From Nocardioides sp. L-11A (GTDB lineage Bacteria; Actinomycetota; Actinomycetes; Propionibacteriales; Nocardioidaceae): a stretch of DNA of 64,000 nucleotides. The notes beneath the pieces are model-generated. The model was not told where the DNA came from and made no database searches. It saw nothing but the letters and a program-made list of their open reading frames with translations. The position numbers were made by a program, and so were the translations under genes. The DNA is taken from assembly GCA_029961745.1 (NCBI GenBank), contig CP124680.1:558001-622000 (forward strand), given 5' to 3'. How positions within the stretch are numbered: the first letter of the stretch is position 1; every line of letters begins with the position of its first letter. Of this stretch, positions 54,801 through 61,839 are shown in pieces.

Positions 54801-56573
54801 GGTCAGGGCGGCGACCCCGCGAAGGACTCGTCGACCGGCAGCGCCACCTCCGGGCCGCTCACGCAGCCCCAGGACCGCGACATGACCCTGGACTTCGGCT
54901 TCGTGCCGGCGAAGGTGTCGGTCGGCGACCTGGTGTGGGCGGACACGGACCGCGACGGTGTCCAGGACGGCGGCGAGCCGGGGATCGAGGGCGTGGTGCT
55001 CACGATCGAGGGTCCGAACGGCGACCCGGTGACCGACATCCATGGCAACGTGGTGGGCCCGGTGACCACCGGACCCGACGGCGGCTACTCGTTCGACGAC
55101 CTGCCGATCCTGCCGGCCGGTCAGCACTACACGGTGAAGATCGACCGGAACCACCCGTCGACGGTCGCGGCACTGGCCGACTACATCCCGACCCAGACCG
55201 GGCAGGGCACGCCGGCCACGGACTCCTCGACCTGGGAGGCGGAGTCGGGCGACCTGACCGGTGACGGCGACCGCGACCCGACGCTCGACTTCGGGTTCGT
55301 GCGGCCGGCGGTCTCGGTCGGCGACCTGGTGTGGGTCGACGCGGACCGCGACGGCGTCCAGGACGCGGGCGAGGCCGGAATCCCCGGTGTCGTGCTGGTC
55401 CTGACCGGACCCGACGGCAACCCGGTGACCGACGTCTACGGCAACCCCGTGGGCCCGGTGACCACCGACGCCAACGGTGCCTACCTGTTCGACGGGCTGC
55501 CGCTGCTTCCCTCCGGCCAGACCTACACGGTCTCGATCGACCGCGACGCGGCGTCGACCAAGACGGCGCTGGCGCCGTACGAGCCGACGCAGGCCGGGGC
55601 CGGCAACGACCGGGGGGCGGACTCCTCGACCTGGAGCGCGGAGTCCAAGAGCCTCTTCGAGGACGGCGACAGCGACCGGAGCCTGGACTTCGGGTTCGTC
55701 CTGCTGCCGGCGGCGGTCACGCTGACGACGGAGACGTCGAAGGCCGTGGCCAAGGTGGGCGTGGCGCTGTCGGACATCGTCACCATCAGCGGCTTCCGCG
55801 CCGGTGGCACCGCCACCGGGTCGGCGACGCTGTACGGACCGTTCAGCAGCCGGGCCGCCGCGACCTGCACGCCCGCGACCGCGGTCGGCACGGTGGCGTT
55901 CACGCCCCAGAACGGCCGGGTGACCACCCCGTCGATCACGGTCAACGCCCCGGGCTACTACACCTGGGTCGCCAGCACCACGGCCGACGACCTCAACAAG
56001 GCCGCCACCCACGCGTGCGGACTCAGCGAGGAGACCACCCTGGTCCACCGTGGCGTCAACCCGGTCCGGGTGATCGACACCGGCTTCGAGGGCAGCGCCG
56101 ACCGCAGCGGCACGGCCCGCACGACGCGGCCGGCCAAGCTCGGGTTCGCCAAGCTCGGCATCCAGGCCAAGGTCAAGCCGATCGGACTGACCGGCAAGAA
56201 GGCCAACGTCCCCGGCAACCGGAACCTCACCGGCTGGCTGCGGACCTCGGCCGAGCTGGGTGACGTCATCGGTACGGCGGTCATCGTCGGTCACGTCTCC
56301 GACAACCACGACCGGCCGGGCGCGTTCTTCGACCTCAAGAAGGCGAAGAAGGGCCAGACCGTCGAGTTGACCGACAAGGCCGGCGTGGTCCGGACGTACC
56401 AGGTCGTCAAGACCAAGCGGTACCTCCGGTCCAAGCTGCTGCCGAAGAAGCTGTTCTCCATGACGAGCAAGTCGCGGGTCCAGCTGGTCACCTGCACCGA
56501 CAAGGTGACCTACGGCAACGGCCGGTTCCACTACCGCAAGAACCTGGTGGTGACGCTGGTCCCCGTGAGCTGA
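51816..56573 (+). CDS. giant SdrD-repeat surface protein fused to a sortase domain
   Basis: This secreted 1585-residue protein has a signal peptide (to about residue 48), a Cna-B-like domain, a large unknown N-terminal domain of about 500 residues, then five SdrD B-like repeats of about 125 residues. Each repeat starts like VSVGNYVWIDSDGDGIQDPG and has calcium-binding-like aspartates. Next come a 105-residue domain with paired cysteines, shared with the protein at 39962, and a complete sortase domain with His1493 (VGHVSD), Cys1560 (VTCTDK) and Arg1574 (HYRKN). The TTG at 51816 follows GAGGAG with good spacing; an ATG at 51792 is also in frame. It lacks an LPxTG tail. Confidence 0.87.
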   Translation: MKKRWFAQMAPPVPRYTTRRLTALAVAASGMAVLGGTQLAAPALAAPGDGTIKVRVVQDYNGDGGWDDPFIEPGLAGVTVRVTDQAGATQDLTTDADGLVDIVGPPGSYRIVAINPDPATLEPAPAHEKTGTAETPAKKWLSPNEEFVTVNANQTVEMTTAFWDSSDYCQSNPLIVTACQPPMFNSGGGLADNADGDTLVTAPYRAEGADLGKTTLSDKAETGALYGIGYRKQDRRVFAGAFAKRGSAYGPGGAGAIYVTDASGGPATLWGTVPNVGTRAHTNDTLPGGRLDWNFAPAVGKESLGDLDVSEDGDDLQVINLFERKLYVYDASAATMGAPTHVVDLSANPGCAAASDWRPAALGERKGVLYVGGVCSAESSQAPADMKAIVLTYDADTYAPIGTVMDQPLTARRQGNGGSGCWGRDNTTYRPWNDEGITCGNKSGQIPDPQAWLTDIVVENDGSLIVGFRDRTGDQMLGVNSTYFADTTGTGGSSIGLVNYNVTGDINKACIEPGDTTFTLDMNGACGVAPVATGQVAGEYFQGDATIHAEAAFGGMALSRGERGVATNIMDPAGIFTQGYASISRGTGNALQTVGSGATGDPDEVDTGGGGNTGNRLTGADGFGKGQGMADMEVLCDFAPIQIGNRVWDDQNGDGIQDPGEAGIAGVTVNLYDDQGNLVATKVTNSRGEYYFDSVTDGVGFNTDYVIRLDKPADYTGSGKLAGVTLSDEDQGAGPEQDRLDSDGTIVASYPQASITTGNRGENDHSIDFGFSPASVSVGNYVWIDSDGDGIQDPGESGIEGVVLKLTDANGDPVVDVNGAPVGPVTTDANGHYLFDKLPVLPAGEHYTVTIDQTAASTQTALAPYNPTQAGQGGDPALDSSLWTADSTELTTAGAKDLTLDFGFTPKPVAVGDFVWVDTDGDGVQDPGEPGIPGVTLTLVGPDGNPVPGVGPVVTDANGFYSFTDLPVLTDPDDRYTVRIDNSQPALAPYVPTQAGQGGDPAKDSSTGSATSGPLTQPQDRDMTLDFGFVPAKVSVGDLVWADTDRDGVQDGGEPGIEGVVLTIEGPNGDPVTDIHGNVVGPVTTGPDGGYSFDDLPILPAGQHYTVKIDRNHPSTVAALADYIPTQTGQGTPATDSSTWEAESGDLTGDGDRDPTLDFGFVRPAVSVGDLVWVDADRDGVQDAGEAGIPGVVLVLTGPDGNPVTDVYGNPVGPVTTDANGAYLFDGLPLLPSGQTYTVSIDRDAASTKTALAPYEPTQAGAGNDRGADSSTWSAESKSLFEDGDSDRSLDFGFVLLPAAVTLTTETSKAVAKVGVALSDIVTISGFRAGGTATGSATLYGPFSSRAAATCTPATAVGTVAFTPQNGRVTTPSITVNAPGYYTWVASTTADDLNKAATHACGLSEETTLVHRGVNPVRVIDTGFEGSADRSGTARTTRPAKLGFAKLGIQAKVKPIGLTGKKANVPGNRNLTGWLRTSAELGDVIGTAVIVGHVSDNHDRPGAFFDLKKAKKGQTVELTDKAGVVRTYQVVKTKRYLRSKLLPKKLFSMTSKSRVQLVTCTDKVTYGNGRFHYRKNLVVTLVPVS

Positions 56574-56599
56574 GCCGGGGGCTCGGCAGCACGGACGAA

Positions 56600-56640
56600 C
56601 CGCACCCCGGGTTCCCGCGTGAGCGGGACCCGGGGTGCGG
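56600..56640 (+). terminator. long hairpin terminator after giant surface protein gene
   Basis: CCGCACCCCGGGTTCCCGC (56600-56618) pairs with GCGGGACCCGGGGTGCGG (56623-56640) with one bulged base and loop GTGA. Confidence 0.8.
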
Positions 56641-56698
56641 CTCGTCGGTGGGGTTCCGGGAGCATGGGCCGGATCGGATCAGGACGGAGAGACAGCGG

Positions 56699-57511
56699 AT
56701 GACGGTGCGAGCACAGCGCAGGACCCTGCTCGGCGGCGCGCTCGGCGTCCTCGGCCTGGCCATGGCGGCGACCGGCTGCGGGTCGGACGACGCGGCGCCG
56801 GCTCCCGAGAAGCCGCGGGCACTGACCGGCGAGGAGGCCGAGCTGCTGGCGCTGGTGCGCTTCCAGCTGTACTCCGCGTCCCCGATCCGGGTCGCGATGG
56901 CCTGGCCCGGCTCGCCCACGATCTCGTACGCCATCACCCTCGACCTGCGCGAGCACCGGGCGTACGGCACCTTCGCGACCCGTGAGGACGCCAGCGAGGA
57001 CGACACGGACACCGGCTTCGCCGCCTGGGACCTCGCCACGGTCGCGACGGCCCCTGGGGCGGTCGGCGACCCGCCACCCGACCTGGGCGCCTGGACCCAG
57101 CGGGCGATGTCGCGACAGTATCCCCACGACATCTTCCTGGCGCTCGCCCTCAACCTGGGCAGCGACCGGCCGGAGAACCCGGCGCTGCTGAGGCAGAGCA
57201 CAGCGCGCTACCTGCGCGCCGACGAGCTGGACGGCACCAGGGTCTCCGTCCTCGAAGGTCCCCAGCCGGCGTCGGCGACGGCGTCGCCGTCCGCCGGGGG
57301 TGGATCGACCGAGTCCGGCCGCACCCGGTACTGGATCGACGCCGAAGGCTCGCTGCTCCGCTTCGAGGCCTACCTCGGCCAGGCCCAGGGCGAGTTCGCT
57401 CGCATCGATGTGGTCCGTGACGACGCCGATACTGACGCCGGTGACGACTCCGGGGGAGCCGACGCGGCCCTGCGCAACCGGGCCACCGAGGTGCTGGCGT
57501 CCCGGCGCTGA
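56699..57511 (+). CDS. hypothetical lipoprotein
   Basis: I do not recognise this 270-residue protein. It has twin arginines followed by a hydrophobic segment and a lipobox (GLAMAATGCGS), so it is probably a lipoprotein outside the membrane. The remainder is a beta-rich domain with YWIDAEGSLLRFEAYLGQ, a pattern seen in LppX/LprG-like or similar lipoproteins. The C-terminal tail is acidic. The ATG at 56699 follows ggagag. It is between two strong hairpins and converges on the DyP operon. Confidence 0.65.
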   Translation: MTVRAQRRTLLGGALGVLGLAMAATGCGSDDAAPAPEKPRALTGEEAELLALVRFQLYSASPIRVAMAWPGSPTISYAITLDLREHRAYGTFATREDASEDDTDTGFAAWDLATVATAPGAVGDPPPDLGAWTQRAMSRQYPHDIFLALALNLGSDRPENPALLRQSTARYLRADELDGTRVSVLEGPQPASATASPSAGGGSTESGRTRYWIDAEGSLLRFEAYLGQAQGEFARIDVVRDDADTDAGDDSGGADAALRNRATEVLASRR

Positions 57512-57545
57512 ATCGACCCGGCGCGTTCAAACGCGCCGGGTCGAT
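57512..57545. terminator. bidirectional hairpin terminator
   Basis: A perfect 16-bp stem, ATCGACCCGGCGCGTT (57512-57527) and its complement (57530-57545), with loop CA. It begins at the lipoprotein stop and ends at the DyP stop codon, so it serves both convergent genes. Confidence 0.85.
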
Positions 57546-58744
57546 CAGGAGCCGAAGAGACCCGCCCCGAGCGCCCGGTCCGCGGTGAACCCCGGCAGCA
57601 CCAGGTAGCCCAGCTCGGCGGTCGGTGTCGCGAAGTCCATCAGCCGGTCGACCCGATCCATCCGCTGCTGGGTGCGAGCGAAGATCCGTACGTCGTTCTG
57701 GAAGCTCCAGAACAGCAGCCCCGGCTGCGGTGCCGTGCCGTCGCCGTCGATCCGGATCGCATAGCTGCGCCGGGCCATCAGCGGGGAGCCGGTGAAGGAG
57801 GGGTGGGCGGCCCGGGCATGGGAGTCGGCCGGCACGAGGTACTCCCCGTGCGGGGTCTTCGCCGTCAGGTCGACCTCGCCGTCGGGGTCGCCGCCGCTCA
57901 GCGGCGTGCCGTCGGCGCGGCGCCCGATCACGGCCGCCCGGGCGTCGGCGTCGAGGGCGCCGAAGGCCGCGGCAGCCAGGGCGAATCGGCGGACCACGCC
58001 GATCGTCCCGCCCGCCGCGGGCCCGTCGGCGAGCCACACGCCCTCGTCCATCGCGGCCGCGTCCGCGGGCTGGACGATGCCGTCACGGAAGCCGAGCGGG
58101 TTGCGGACGACCGCGCCCTCCCCCGGTGAGCGGAACGCCCGCTGGACCCACCGCACCCGGAGGCCCTCGGGACCCGTCAGGCCCGCGAGGAGCAGGTCGA
58201 CGACGTGGTCGGGAAGCGCGGGATCGTCGGCGGCGACGGCCAGCACCAGGTCGCCGTCCCGGAGGTGGTCGGGCAGCGCGTCGCTGCCGCGGAAGGCGGG
58301 CAGCCGGACCCGGTCGCCGAGTCCCGGCGCGGCGAGGTCCGCCCAGGCGGCGCCGATCCCGACCTGGACCGTCAGGTTCCCCGGGCCGTCGGGCATCCGC
58401 GGGTCCGGTGTCCCGGCCGCGGTGAGGGCACGGATCTCCTCGCCGAGGCCGGCGAGGAGGGCGGCCACCGCGGCCCGGTCCAGACGCGTGCCCGCGGGCT
58501 CGCCGAGGACGACGAAGGACAGCTGGCGCGGCGGGGTGGCGGGGCGGTCGACGCCGGCCTGCCGGTTCCCGGTCGCCGCGACGGGGACGCCGCGCCCGTC
58601 GGCGGAGGCGTCGGGCGTCGTACCGGCGTCGTCGGCGGTCCGGCTCCCGGCCCAGAGGCCGCCCGCTCCGCCGACGGCCAGGCCGGCGGCGGACCCGGCC
58701 AGCAGTCGCCGGCGCGTCGTCGCCGGGCGCCGCTCCTCCTCCAC
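57545..58744 (-). CDS. Tat-exported DyP-type heme peroxidase
   Basis: This 399-residue heme peroxidase starts with a twin-arginine signal (TTRRRLLAGSAAGLAVGG). It has the DyP GxxDG motif (GFRDGIVQP), the heme-binding region SHARAAHPSFTGSPLMARRS and FWSFQNDVRIFARTQQRMD near the end. It probably acts outside the membrane on dyes, phenols or heme (EfeB-like). The GTG at 58744 begins 5 bp after the stop of the beta-helix lipoprotein gene, so the two form an operon. Confidence 0.9.
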   Translation of the reverse strand: MEEERRPATTRRRLLAGSAAGLAVGGAGGLWAGSRTADDAGTTPDASADGRGVPVAATGNRQAGVDRPATPPRQLSFVVLGEPAGTRLDRAAVAALLAGLGEEIRALTAAGTPDPRMPDGPGNLTVQVGIGAAWADLAAPGLGDRVRLPAFRGSDALPDHLRDGDLVLAVAADDPALPDHVVDLLLAGLTGPEGLRVRWVQRAFRSPGEGAVVRNPLGFRDGIVQPADAAAMDEGVWLADGPAAGGTIGVVRRFALAAAAFGALDADARAAVIGRRADGTPLSGGDPDGEVDLTAKTPHGEYLVPADSHARAAHPSFTGSPLMARRSYAIRIDGDGTAPQPGLLFWSFQNDVRIFARTQQRMDRVDRLMDFATPTAELGYLVLPGFTADRALGAGLFGS

Positions 58745-58749
58745 CGGAC

Positions 58750-60075
58750 CTAGCCTCGCCCGAGGTCGGCGAGCAGGGAGGCGGCGGGGACGGTGATCTG
58801 GGACAGGTCCGGGTGGATGATCGTGGCCGGCAGCGGCACCGGTACGTCGTCGCCGACGTCGAGCGAGGGCAGGTCGCCCGGCAGCGGCACCTCGAGGAAG
58901 CTCATCCCCTCGGGCGCCTGGCCGCCCGGCAGGTCGGCGGTGGTGGCGGCCGGCTGCGCGGCGCCGCAGCGGCCGAGGAGGTCGAGGGGGAGGAGGGACA
59001 GGCCGGCGGCGTCGGCGACGCAGTTGCCGCTGGCGGGGGTGAGCTCGGCGGAGGTGTTCGCGAGGTCGACACCGTTGTCGCGGAAGGTGTTGTCCTCCAG
59101 GGCGTTCCCGGTGCTCGGGACGTCCTCGACGCTGTCGATGAGCACGCCGGCGCGCAGGTTGCCGGCGACCAGGTTGCGCACCAGCCGGTTGTCCTGTCCG
59201 CCACCGATCCCGATGCCGATGCCCCAGCCGCCGTCGGCCTGGGAGGGCGACCGCTGCTCGCTGTTGTCGGTCACGACGTTCCCGGCCACCAGGTTGCCGC
59301 GCTGGGGGACGAACGCCTCCTGGTAGTTGGAGGTGAGCGTCATCCCGACCCGGTTGTCGCTGAACCGGTTGCCGACGATCGAGAGCGAGTCGGAGGCGTT
59401 GGCGTTCTCGAAGCCGACCGCGTTGCGGGCGGTGACATTGCCGGACACGACGGTGTCGCACTCGCGGCACTGGCCGACGTAGATCCCACTGTCGGCGGAC
59501 CCGGACGCCCAGGAGTCGACGATCACGCCGTGCCGGGTGTTGAAGGCGTAGATGCCGTAGAGCCCGTTGTTGGTGGCTGTCACGTGGTCGATCCGGAACC
59601 GCTCCAACGGCGGGAAGCGCTCGGGGTCGAACGACTCGTAGCCGTCCTGGCCCGGGGTCAGTACCTCGCGGCCCTCGTGCACGCCGGTGAACAGCACGCC
59701 GTAGAGCGTCGTACCGGTGACGGTGAGGTTCTCGACCGTGACGCCGTCGGCGATCACGACGATCCCGGAGGTCCGCCGGCCCTCGCCGGTGACCACGACG
59801 GCGTTGCGGTCGGTGCCGCGGATGGTCACGCCCGGCATCTCGACCAGCACCTGCTCCGGGTAAGTGCCCGGGCCGACGAGGACCAGTCCGTTCTCCGCGA
59901 CCGACTCCAGCGCCTCACCGAGCGTCGCCGCGTCCTCGGGGACCCGCACGACCTCGGACCGCTCGGCGGCGGGAGTCGCCGGCTCCGGCTCCTCGTCGGC
60001 AGAGGAGCACCCGCTCAGCCAGGCGGCTCCGAGGAGTACGGCGAGCAGCGTTGCGGCAGGTCGGACTGCGGACAC
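58750..60075 (-). CDS. right-handed beta-helix lipoprotein
   Basis: This 441-residue protein has a lipobox (LLGAAWLSGCSS) and then a series of NosD-like parallel beta-helix repeats (GVTVENLTVTGTTLYGVLFT, NRLVRNLVAGNLRAGVLIDS). A C-terminal part has GMSFLEVPLPGDLPSLDVGD. NosD-like proteins bind carbohydrates or take part in copper-site assembly; this one has no visible His/Met-rich tail. It is followed 5 bp later by a DyP peroxidase gene and is its likely functional partner. The GTG at 60075 is preceded by an AAGGAG at long spacing. Confidence 0.8.
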   Translation of the reverse strand: MSAVRPAATLLAVLLGAAWLSGCSSADEEPEPATPAAERSEVVRVPEDAATLGEALESVAENGLVLVGPGTYPEQVLVEMPGVTIRGTDRNAVVVTGEGRRTSGIVVIADGVTVENLTVTGTTLYGVLFTGVHEGREVLTPGQDGYESFDPERFPPLERFRIDHVTATNNGLYGIYAFNTRHGVIVDSWASGSADSGIYVGQCRECDTVVSGNVTARNAVGFENANASDSLSIVGNRFSDNRVGMTLTSNYQEAFVPQRGNLVAGNVVTDNSEQRSPSQADGGWGIGIGIGGGQDNRLVRNLVAGNLRAGVLIDSVEDVPSTGNALEDNTFRDNGVDLANTSAELTPASGNCVADAAGLSLLPLDLLGRCGAAQPAATTADLPGGQAPEGMSFLEVPLPGDLPSLDVGDDVPVPLPATIIHPDLSQITVPAASLLADLGRG

Positions 60076-60436
60076 GGGCGACCACTGCTCCTTCGTACGT
60101 CGGTGCGCACGCCAACGGTAGTCAGCCACGGGCTCTCGCGGCGCACGGCCCCGCCGGTCAGCTGCGGACGGGTGAATCCGGGTCACCCCGATGCGCCCGG
60201 GGCCAGGTGGCTGATCGGAACTGCGCGTCCGTGCAGATCAGTGGCGAAACAGGTCGATCCGCGTCGACTTTCTCCTTGTTCTGCGCGGACGCACAGAACA
60301 AGGAGGTCTCATGGCCGAGGAACGGAGATCCCGTGCTGATCTGCGTGGACGCGCGGATCAGCGCGGCGCGCTCGCCGCACCTCCAGGGCGCCTCCTGGCG
60401 CGCACTCCCTGAGCGGAATCCGGCCGGATGCCGAGG
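60076..60436. other. 361-bp region with three hairpins, no gene
   Basis: Three hairpin elements sharing a 13-bp core are described in the next entry. No coding frame with a ribosome site was found, and no promoter was picked out. Confidence 0.5.
60211..60362. repeat. three hairpins sharing GCGTCCRYGCAGA core
   Basis: Hairpin 1 (60211-60241) has arms CTGATC/GATCAG. Hairpin 2 (60272-60305) has perfect 12-bp arms CTCCTTGTTCTG/CAGAACAAGGAG. Hairpin 3 (60335-60362) has arms GCTGATC/GATCAGC. Read in one direction for hairpin 1 and the other for 2 and 3, all contain GCGTCCRYGCAGA in the loop or stem. This is a repeated structured element, not a simple terminator. Confidence 0.6.
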
Positions 60437-60817
60437 TCAGGGGAGGCGGGCGGCCGGAGCGACGTCGGGCCCCAGACAGACCGCGACCAGCTCGCCGGCG
60501 ACCTCGCCGCTGAACACGGCCCAGCCGCGGTCGAAGGAGACCAGCTCCGTGGTGCCCTGGGGGGTGCGGACGATCGCCTTGCTGGGAATCACGCTGCGGT
60601 CGAATCCGGTGACCGAGCAGCGGTTGGCCTGCATCATCGCGTCCAGCGGGCCCGACGACATGTCGAGATGCGGCGTCGGGCCGTACGGTCGCGGTGACGC
60701 CGAGGGGCTGATCGCGCCGAAGCCGACGAGCAGGGTGAGCGCGGCGATCGTGATCGCCGTCCGCACCGCGTGGACGCTCACCCGGACCCAGCCCGGGGAC
60801 GCGACGGAGTCGTTCAC
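60437..60817 (-). CDS. hypothetical membrane or secreted protein
   Basis: I do not recognise this 126-residue protein. It has one membrane or signal segment (AVRTAITIAALTLLVGFGA, about 18-36) and a small extracellular domain with two cysteines (NRCSVTG and VAVCLGPD) and DRGWAVFSGEVAGELV. The GTG at 60817 follows AAGGGGG. It is divergent from the MoxR gene with 130 bp between. Confidence 0.6.
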   Translation of the reverse strand: MNDSVASPGWVRVSVHAVRTAITIAALTLLVGFGAISPSASPRPYGPTPHLDMSSGPLDAMMQANRCSVTGFDRSVIPSKAIVRTPQGTTELVSFDRGWAVFSGEVAGELVAVCLGPDVAPAARLP

Positions 60818-60947
60818 GACGTCCCCCTTGCCAGCTCGCCGATCGCCCGGAACCGGGCCTTCCCCACTGCCGATCACAACGACCGCGGGCCGCTCGGGTC
60901 ACGACCGCGTGACGCGTCCGACACGCCCGCACGGCAGGATGGCGTCC

Positions 60948-61832
60948 ATGACCTGGTTCGATGCTCCGGCCGACGCGGCCGCCCGGCTCGCGACCGCGGG
61001 CTACCTCGCCGACGCCGCCACGGCGACCACCACCTACCTCGCCGGCGCGCTGGAGAAGCCGCTGCTGCTGGAGGGCCCCGCCGGTGTCGGCAAGACCGAG
61101 TTGGCCAAGGCGGTCTCGCGGGCGACGGGCGCCGAGTTGGTGCGGCTGCAGTGCTACGAGGGCCTCGACGAGGCGCGGGCGCTCTACGAGTGGAACTACA
61201 AGAAGCAGCTGCTCCGGATCCAGGCCGCCAACGCGGGCGGCGGGGACGGCGGGGGCGTCGACTGGGACGCGACCCACGACGACATCTTCTCCGAGGAGTT
61301 CCTGCTCACCCGGCCGCTGTTGACGGCGATCCGCCGCGAGGAGCCGACCGTGCTGCTCATCGACGAGGTCGACAAGACCGACATCGAGGTCGAGGGCCTG
61401 CTGCTCGAGGTGCTCAGCGACTTCCAGGTGACCATCCCCGAGCTCGGGACCGTCGCGGCCACCCGCCGCCCCTTCGTCGTCCTCACGTCGAACGCCAGCC
61501 GTGAGCTGTCCGAGGCGGTGAAGCGGCGCTGCCTGTACCTCCACATCGACTACCCCGACGCCGCGCGCGAGCGGCAGATCCTGCAGCAGCAGGTGCCCGG
61601 GCTCGACGACCGGATCGCCGAGCAGGTGGTGGCGACCATCGCCCGGCTGCGCGAGCTGGAGCTGAAGAAGGCGCCCTCGATCGCGGAGTCCGTCGACTGG
61701 GCGCGAACCCTGATCGCGCTGGAGATCCGCGACCTCGACGCGACGGCGATCGCCGACACCCTGGGGGCCGTCCTCAAGCACCAGTCCGACCACGAGCGTG
61801 CGGTCAAGGAGCTCAAGCTCGCCCGGGCTTGA
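60948..61832 (+). CDS. MoxR-family AAA+ ATPase
   Basis: This 294-residue MoxR-type AAA+ ATPase has Walker A GPAGVGKTELAKAV, Walker B VLLIDEVDK, sensor 1 VLTSNASRELS and an arginine-finger region RRCLYLHIDYPDAARE. It works with a VWA-domain partner, whose gene follows after 7 bp, in chaperone-like insertion of cofactors or remodelling of protein complexes. The ATG at 60948 is better spaced from AGG than the ATG at 60939. In CoxD/CoxE pairs such proteins mature a molybdenum enzyme, but none is seen nearby. Confidence 0.88.
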   Translation: MTWFDAPADAAARLATAGYLADAATATTTYLAGALEKPLLLEGPAGVGKTELAKAVSRATGAELVRLQCYEGLDEARALYEWNYKKQLLRIQAANAGGGDGGGVDWDATHDDIFSEEFLLTRPLLTAIRREEPTVLLIDEVDKTDIEVEGLLLEVLSDFQVTIPELGTVAATRRPFVVLTSNASRELSEAVKRRCLYLHIDYPDAARERQILQQQVPGLDDRIAEQVVATIARLRELELKKAPSIAESVDWARTLIALEIRDLDATAIADTLGAVLKHQSDHERAVKELKLARA

Positions 61833-61839
61833 GAACGCC

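Noticed and set aside
51714..56531. Very long open frame on the minus strand opposite the giant surface protein
   Set aside because: It is a GC-bias shadow of the repeat protein: it lacks domains and has V/D/R/G-rich low complexity, while the plus-strand frame has a signal peptide, repeats and a sortase.
60211..60362. The hairpins as ordinary terminators
   Set aside because: There are three of them with a common core and alternating orientation, and no gene on the plus strand ends just before them.
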